Source: Daphnia carinata (taxonomy: Eukaryota > Arthropoda > Branchiopoda > Diplostraca > Daphniidae). Taken from it: a stretch of DNA of 64,000 bases. How positions within the stretch are numbered: position 1 is the first letter of the stretch; each line of letters begins with the position of its first letter. Shown piece by piece: positions 59,748-64,000 of this stretch. The DNA is taken from positions 4,272,517-4,336,516 of the forward strand of contig NC_081339.1 of NCBI RefSeq assembly GCF_022539665.2, given 5' to 3'. The translations under genes and the position numbers were made by a program. The notes under the pieces were generated by a model that saw nothing but the letters and a program-made list of their open reading frames with translations, made no database searches and was not told the DNA's origin.

Positions 59748-61017
59748 AGAAAATTTATGGTTTCTATTTGTGGCCACTATTACACCAATGGTTTATTTAG
59801 AAGACAACGAGTTTAACAACAGAACGCCAGGTTGTGGTTCACGTTGAAGTTTTAGGATGGTAACACCACACGAGACGACAGTGATGTTTTCTTTTTTTTA
59901 ATTGGTTACAATTTGATAGAATATATAAGTGAAAGATGCAATTGCAGCTTTTACAAAAATGTGCATAGGCTTACGTAATTTTTGTTATTCAATTTGTGAG
60001 AAGGTATCGAATAACGTATACCTTTATGCCTATCTGAAATATATGTTTACTAAACGAAACCATCATTGGTTATTTTTTTAATCAAGTTATACAGGGAATG
60101 GCTAATAAAGTTCCTATCCTTAGTTGGTTTTCAATGCTTAGCTGATTGAAAAGCCACAAATATTCTGACGTATCAATCTCTCTAACCTTGTATATCACGT
60201 ATTGGCAACCAGCGACGGGATAATGGAAATTTCACGCAGGAACGTGATGGCTCCAAATCAGGAAATCCGATTATTCTTTTTGAAAATGCCTTGTTTAGAC
60301 CCTTTATCAGCGGAGAGAGCTTATAACTTTATCTTGTGGATTGGGGGATATTGATAGCATCGGAAATGCAAAGAACCAGTGTTAAATAAGGGTACAGTTG
60401 CACGTGAGCCATACCATTCGTTAAAAGGTTTTGATGATCATAGGTGAAGTATTAGATAACATCATTTCAGTTGGTGAAGTAACCATGGTTATAGAAATGG
60501 GTTGACAACTCGTAATTAAGACGCAGTTGGCAGATGTGGTGAGACACCGAACAATCTAGAATAAATGTATATTGACAGTTTTGACAGCATTAGATAGTCT
60601 CAGTGCTCTTGAGCTTTTTATCTACAAGGTTGATTACAGGTGCCACTGACTTAACGTAAAAAAGCATTCAGGCCGAAATGACATACCTGCAAGTCATGTC
60701 TACATGATTTCAAATGAACGATTGAAACAATGAATAAAAAAAAAACTAAAAATATAAGTAAAATAGCGGTTTCTGTAGGATCCAAAAATTTGAAATGGAA
60801 AATCCTCATAGAGTACATATGTGGTATTAAACTGACGTTATGAAAACGCAATAAGAGGCAATAATGTTTTATTTTTCGCAGATGCCACGCCTCTTCCCAT
60901 CCTTTATCTCTTATAGGTATAAATTCGTACGCGAGTAATACAACTGAGCCACATTCTTCTGTGCAAACGAGACTGAAGAAACTGCGCTAGAAACTAACAA
61001 CTTCAACTGACTCTACA
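59748..61017. other. Intergenic between the secreted-protein gene and the GST gene
   Basis: No supported gene. It contains the 3'UTR of the upstream gene (AATAAA at 60104) and the GST promoter at the right end. Nothing else recognised. Confidence 0.5.
60918..60924 (+). promoter_or_regulatory. TATA box of the Mu-class GST gene
   Basis: TATAAAT lies about 100 bp upstream of the ATG at 61018. It implies a start of transcription near 60949 and a 5'UTR of about 70 bases, consistent with an inducible detoxification gene. Confidence 0.5.
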
Positions 61018-61944
61018 ATGGCGTCTGTCAAAACTGGTTATTGGAATCTTCGTGGGGTAAGACGAAATTTGTTCTTAGTATTGGCCTTATTACGTATTAT
61101 TTTATTCATTTTGTATGTTGGCATTTTGTGAACAGTATATGCAGCCCATCCGGCTTCTTTTGGCTTATACCGGAGTCGAGCTTGAAGACAAACGTTACAA
61201 TATCGGACCCGCACCAGAATATGACCGCAGTGAATGGATAAGCGATAAGTTCAACCTTGGCTTGGACTTCCCAAATGTAAGGTTTGCAGTTATTAATTCT
61301 TCTGCTGGTTAAGTACAACATATGTTGATGTTTAGTGTCCTTACCTCATCGATGGAGATGTCAAGCTGTCCCAGACTTTTGCCATCTTGAAGTATTTGGG
61401 GCGCAAACATGGTTTGGCACCCAAAACAGAGGCTGAGCAAATAAGAGTGGATCTAATTGAAGCAGAAGCTATTGATGTGAGAATGAAATGGTCCACATTA
61501 TGCTACAACGCTGACTTTGTAAGTTTTTACAAATGTTTTTCCCTGTGTCTGTTTTGTAACTTGGATGCTTTTGTTTTTATTAATGTAGGAAAAATTGAAG
61601 CCAGAATTCTTGAAAAACCTGTCAGTGAAGTTGAAGGAAATATCAACATTTCTAGGAAGTCATCCATTTTTTGCCGGAGAGAATGTATAATGATTTTTTC
61701 TAGTTAATTGGCAGGAAATTCTTTTATATTTTTTTAAATTTAGGTTACCTACATCGATTTTGTGATGTACGAGTTGTTGGACCAACATTCGCAATTGAGT
61801 CCCGGCTTATTGGAGGAATTTCCCAACCTTAAAGAATTCCACGCACGGATCGAAAACCTTGAGAATGTTGCCGCTTATCTGAAGTCCGATAAGTGCATTA
61901 AATATCCCATTAATGGCCCAACAGCCCAATTTGGTGGCAAATAG
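61018..61944 (+). CDS. Glutathione S-transferase, Mu class
   Basis: Cytosolic enzyme conjugating glutathione to electrophiles. Exons: 61018-61056, 61136-61276, 61336-61518, 61589-61684 and 61744-61944, 219 aa, the usual Mu length (about 218). The N-terminal thioredoxin fold shows GYWNLRGYMQPIRLLLAYTG, with the catalytic Tyr of the Mu YW motif, then CPYLIDGDVKLSQTFAILKY (glutathione-binding Q-T/S after cis-Pro). The C-terminal all-helical domain includes VTYIDFVMYELLDQH and ends with CIKYPINGPTAQFGGK, close to vertebrate Mu tails. Junctions are phase 0 throughout, so every intron falls between codons. A poly(A) signal AATAAA is at 62061-62066. Convergent with MRPL23. Confidence 0.95.
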
Positions 61945-62060
61945 AATGGACATTTTGATTTCATATTATCACAGAAGTTAAAATTCAGATTGAGATATAT
62001 ACTCTTGTTATTTGTTTTAAAAATACAAATGTATTTGAGTCACTTTTTTATAGTTTCTTC

Positions 62061-62066
62061 AATAAA
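62061..62066 (+). terminator. Poly(A) signal of the GST gene
   Basis: AATAAA 117 bases after the GST stop codon, in AT-rich 3'UTR. The minus-strand AATAAA for MRPL23 lies at 62121-62116, so the two convergent transcripts should end within about 50 bases of each other. Confidence 0.55.
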
Positions 62067-62185
62067 TGTTAATAATTATTATATAATTGATATTATTCAA
62101 CATGTAAAACTATTTTTTATTTAATAATTAAACTAAAAACATACAAATATATGTTAAACTTGTATTCTAATAATGCACATATCCA

Positions 62186-62831
62186 TTAATGACTAAACCA
62201 TGTGGGCACACCTTGTTTTGATATGTTTAGCTTTGTTTTCAGGGCAAACTGCTCCTTTGATGCTTTCATGCTTTTTGATTGTTCAGTTAATTCCTCATCA
62301 CCTTTCGCAAACATATCCGGAAAAACAAATTTATGGTCCTTATGCTACAATATATTGAAGTTAATCAATGCATTACTGAAACTTAATAAATAATTACCAG
62401 GGTTACAAAGGCAATCTTTTCATCTAGCTCCTTTGTAACATAATGATTTGGAACAGTTTTTGTTTTACCTTAAAAGGAACATAGGTTTTAAACTCAGTTT
62501 GGTTTAAATTACACAAATATAATCTTACCCATTTTGTTGAATGTGTTAACATGAATAACAGGAACATTGTAAATTTTCTCAAGGTATTGTTTTACATCAA
62601 GTTTGGTCATTTGTGGTGAAACAACAAACTGAACTTGGTTAGGAAGCAAATTATGGCTTGGTTTGACAAGTTTCATCCAAAAGTCAGGTAAGAAAACACG
62701 GAGCTTGGAATTCCCATTTTTGAAAGCTGGATACCTATATATTTTATCATTTTCAATTACTGTAGGATAACAAATTTACTATGCATTTAACACTAACGTT
62801 TAGGTTTATTTACTTACAATCTTGTCGACAT
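62186..62831 (-). CDS. MRPL23: Mitochondrial large ribosomal subunit protein uL23m
   Basis: Component of the mitoribosome exit-tunnel region. Exons: 62831-62818, 62734-62529, 62468-62398 and 62344-62186, phase-consistent, 149 aa (human about 153). It opens MSTRLYPAFKNGNSKLRVFL, with the uL23 pattern continuing through QVQFVVSPQMTKLDVKQYLE, KIYNVPVIHVNTFNKMGKTK and DEKIAFVTLHKDHKFVFPDM. The C-terminus SKQGVPTWFSH is a mitochondrial-type extension. No cleavable presequence is obvious. It is divergently placed to cortactin, with roughly 200 bp between the likely transcription starts. Confidence 0.9.
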
Positions 62832-63248
62832 TTTTGTCAAGAAGTGTTTAAAGCTTTGAAGTTTACTTTTTTCGTCTGCATAGCCATGATGGGGTACCAA
62901 ATAATTGCCAAACTATATATTTAAGTTATTTGAGTAAGCAATGTGATATTTTTTGAATGATTACGTAAGGCTTTATTTATTTTACCTGACGTTGTATAGT
63001 TATTTTTAAAATCTTATAAAACTATGATTTTATTTGTGTGAAAATTGCAGTGCTGTATGATAAACTGTCTGGAACTGAGGATTGTTTAACTTCTTATCAT
63101 CAACGAAAGGGCGTGTAAGTCAAGTTTTAGCCGGTTTGAAATAGTTTTCCATACCTTTTTAGAAAATAATTGGTACGTGGAAAACCTTGGTTTCGCCGTC
63201 AGCGTTACTTCAATTGTTTATTTTCTTCAGTAACTTATTCGTAACAAT

Positions 63249-64000
63249 ATGTGGAAAGCAGCAGTTGGTTCCAATATCAAAGCTCCAGTAGTGAGTCAAG
63301 ACGATGACGAATGGGATACCGACCCTAATTACATCAATAACGTTACGGAAGAGGAGCAAAGATGGGGTGGAGGAAGAACAGCGGGTGCTATCGAGTTAGA
63401 ATGTGATTAATTTTTACGCTGTGCCTCTTGTTTAAAGTTCTTGTGAATATCTAAAGTATGAATGCTCTTCGTGAGCAAACTACTAAAGAAGATTTAGAGC
63501 TCAAAAAGAAAATAATGGCTGAAGGACCTCAAGCATCATATGGCTATGGAGGGAGATTTGGGGTGCAGGAAGATCGGTAACACAAATTTGTTTTCATTGT
63601 ATTGCTCGTAGTATTTATGGACATGCTGCAATGTTATTATTTTACTAGTATGGATAAAAGTGCAGTTGGTCACGAACATATTGAAAAAGTTGAAAAACAT
63701 GCCTCACAAAAAGATTATGCCACTGGCTTTGGTGGAAAGTTTGGGGTCCAGAAAGATAGGTAAGAATAAAATTTTTTTGTTGTACTTGCCACAGTTATTA
63801 TTAACTTGCTAATAACTTATTGTTTTATAAGAATGGATAAGTCTGCTGTTGGTCATGACTATGTAGCCAAAGTTGAGAAACATGGGAGCCAGACTGATGC
63901 TGCAAAAGGGTTTGGAGGCAAGTTTGGTGTTCAAACTGATCGTGTTGACAAGGCAAGTTGATAAGTCTAACTAATGTCATCTCAAGTAAATAGTCTTAGA
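63249..64000 (+). CDS. Cortactin: Cortactin, N-terminal part (continues beyond the right edge)
   Basis: Actin-binding, Arp2/3-activating scaffold of lamellipodia and endocytic sites. Exons: 63249-63394, 63457-63576, 63649-63759 and 63832-63952; the next lies outside. The N-terminal acidic Arp2/3-binding region is clear: [14 protein letters not shown], then [20 protein letters not shown], the invertebrate counterpart of the DDW motif. Cortactin repeats begin at [20 protein letters not shown] and continue with [20 protein letters not shown] and [20 protein letters not shown]. The exon at 63649-63759 encodes exactly one 37-residue repeat, with phase-2 boundaries. Exon 63832-63952 ends at a GC donor (AAG|GCAAGT). 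A 5'UTR intron ends at TTCAG just before 63231, with a likely first exon ending at 63114 before GTAAGT. The repeat number and SH3 domain are beyond the window. Confidence 0.95.

Overview
The window reads as nuclear DNA of a crustacean, most likely a cladoceran such as Daphnia. This is inferred from protein content and gene architecture, not from a database search. Genes are split by many short GT-AG introns, often 55-75 bp, and the coding sequences resemble arthropod orthologues. Very few lines of sequence are repetitive in the transposon sense. Homopolymer and microsatellite tracts, however, crowd the long introns between about 31 and 51 kb. No prokaryotic, viral, CRISPR, rRNA or tRNA features were seen.

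Layout, left to right. A Sprint/RIN-type Rab5 exchange factor lies on the minus strand (5' exon near 5.9 kb) and runs off the left edge inside its Ras-association domain. It is followed by WDR20 (-) and UTP25/DEF (+), which form a divergent pair, then 3'(2'),5'-bisphosphate nucleotidase BPNT1 (-) and a small secreted histidine/glutamate-rich repeat protein (-). The RNA polymerase subunit RPB8/POLR2H (+) has two oversized introns, one with a TATA-containing promoter-like stretch inside. ETFB (-) and ETHE1 (-) follow in tandem, both mitochondrial. The centre (31.5-48.5 kb) is the Na+/K+-ATPase alpha subunit (+). It has a 9.3 kb first intron, at least one optional N-terminal exon and three tandem, near-identical 95-bp exons that must be mutually exclusive. 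A long AT-rich 3' flank follows.

The right part holds an unrecognised acidic protein (+) ending 14 bp from the stop codon of convergent TMEM41B (-), then a single-cysteine-rich-domain TNF-receptor-like protein (+). Next are a short unassigned minus-strand exon, an unrecognised small secreted protein (+), a Mu-class glutathione S-transferase (+), mitochondrial ribosomal protein L23 (-), and the start of cortactin (+), which leaves the right edge.

The genes are mostly independent housekeeping or signalling genes, not one pathway. Themes are mitochondrial sulfide and electron-transfer metabolism (ETFB, ETHE1), membrane and endosome traffic (Sprint, TMEM41B), and ion transport. The observations most worth following are the three-way alternative exon cassette of the sodium pump, a glutamate where its cardenolide-binding loop usually has glutamine, the histidine-rich repeat protein with dibasic cleavage-like sites, and the three genes I could not identify.

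Exon boundaries were placed by eye from GT/GC...AG signals. They were accepted only where the reading frame was continuous and, for recognised genes, where the protein matched the family. UTR ends and transcription starts are mostly unknown.
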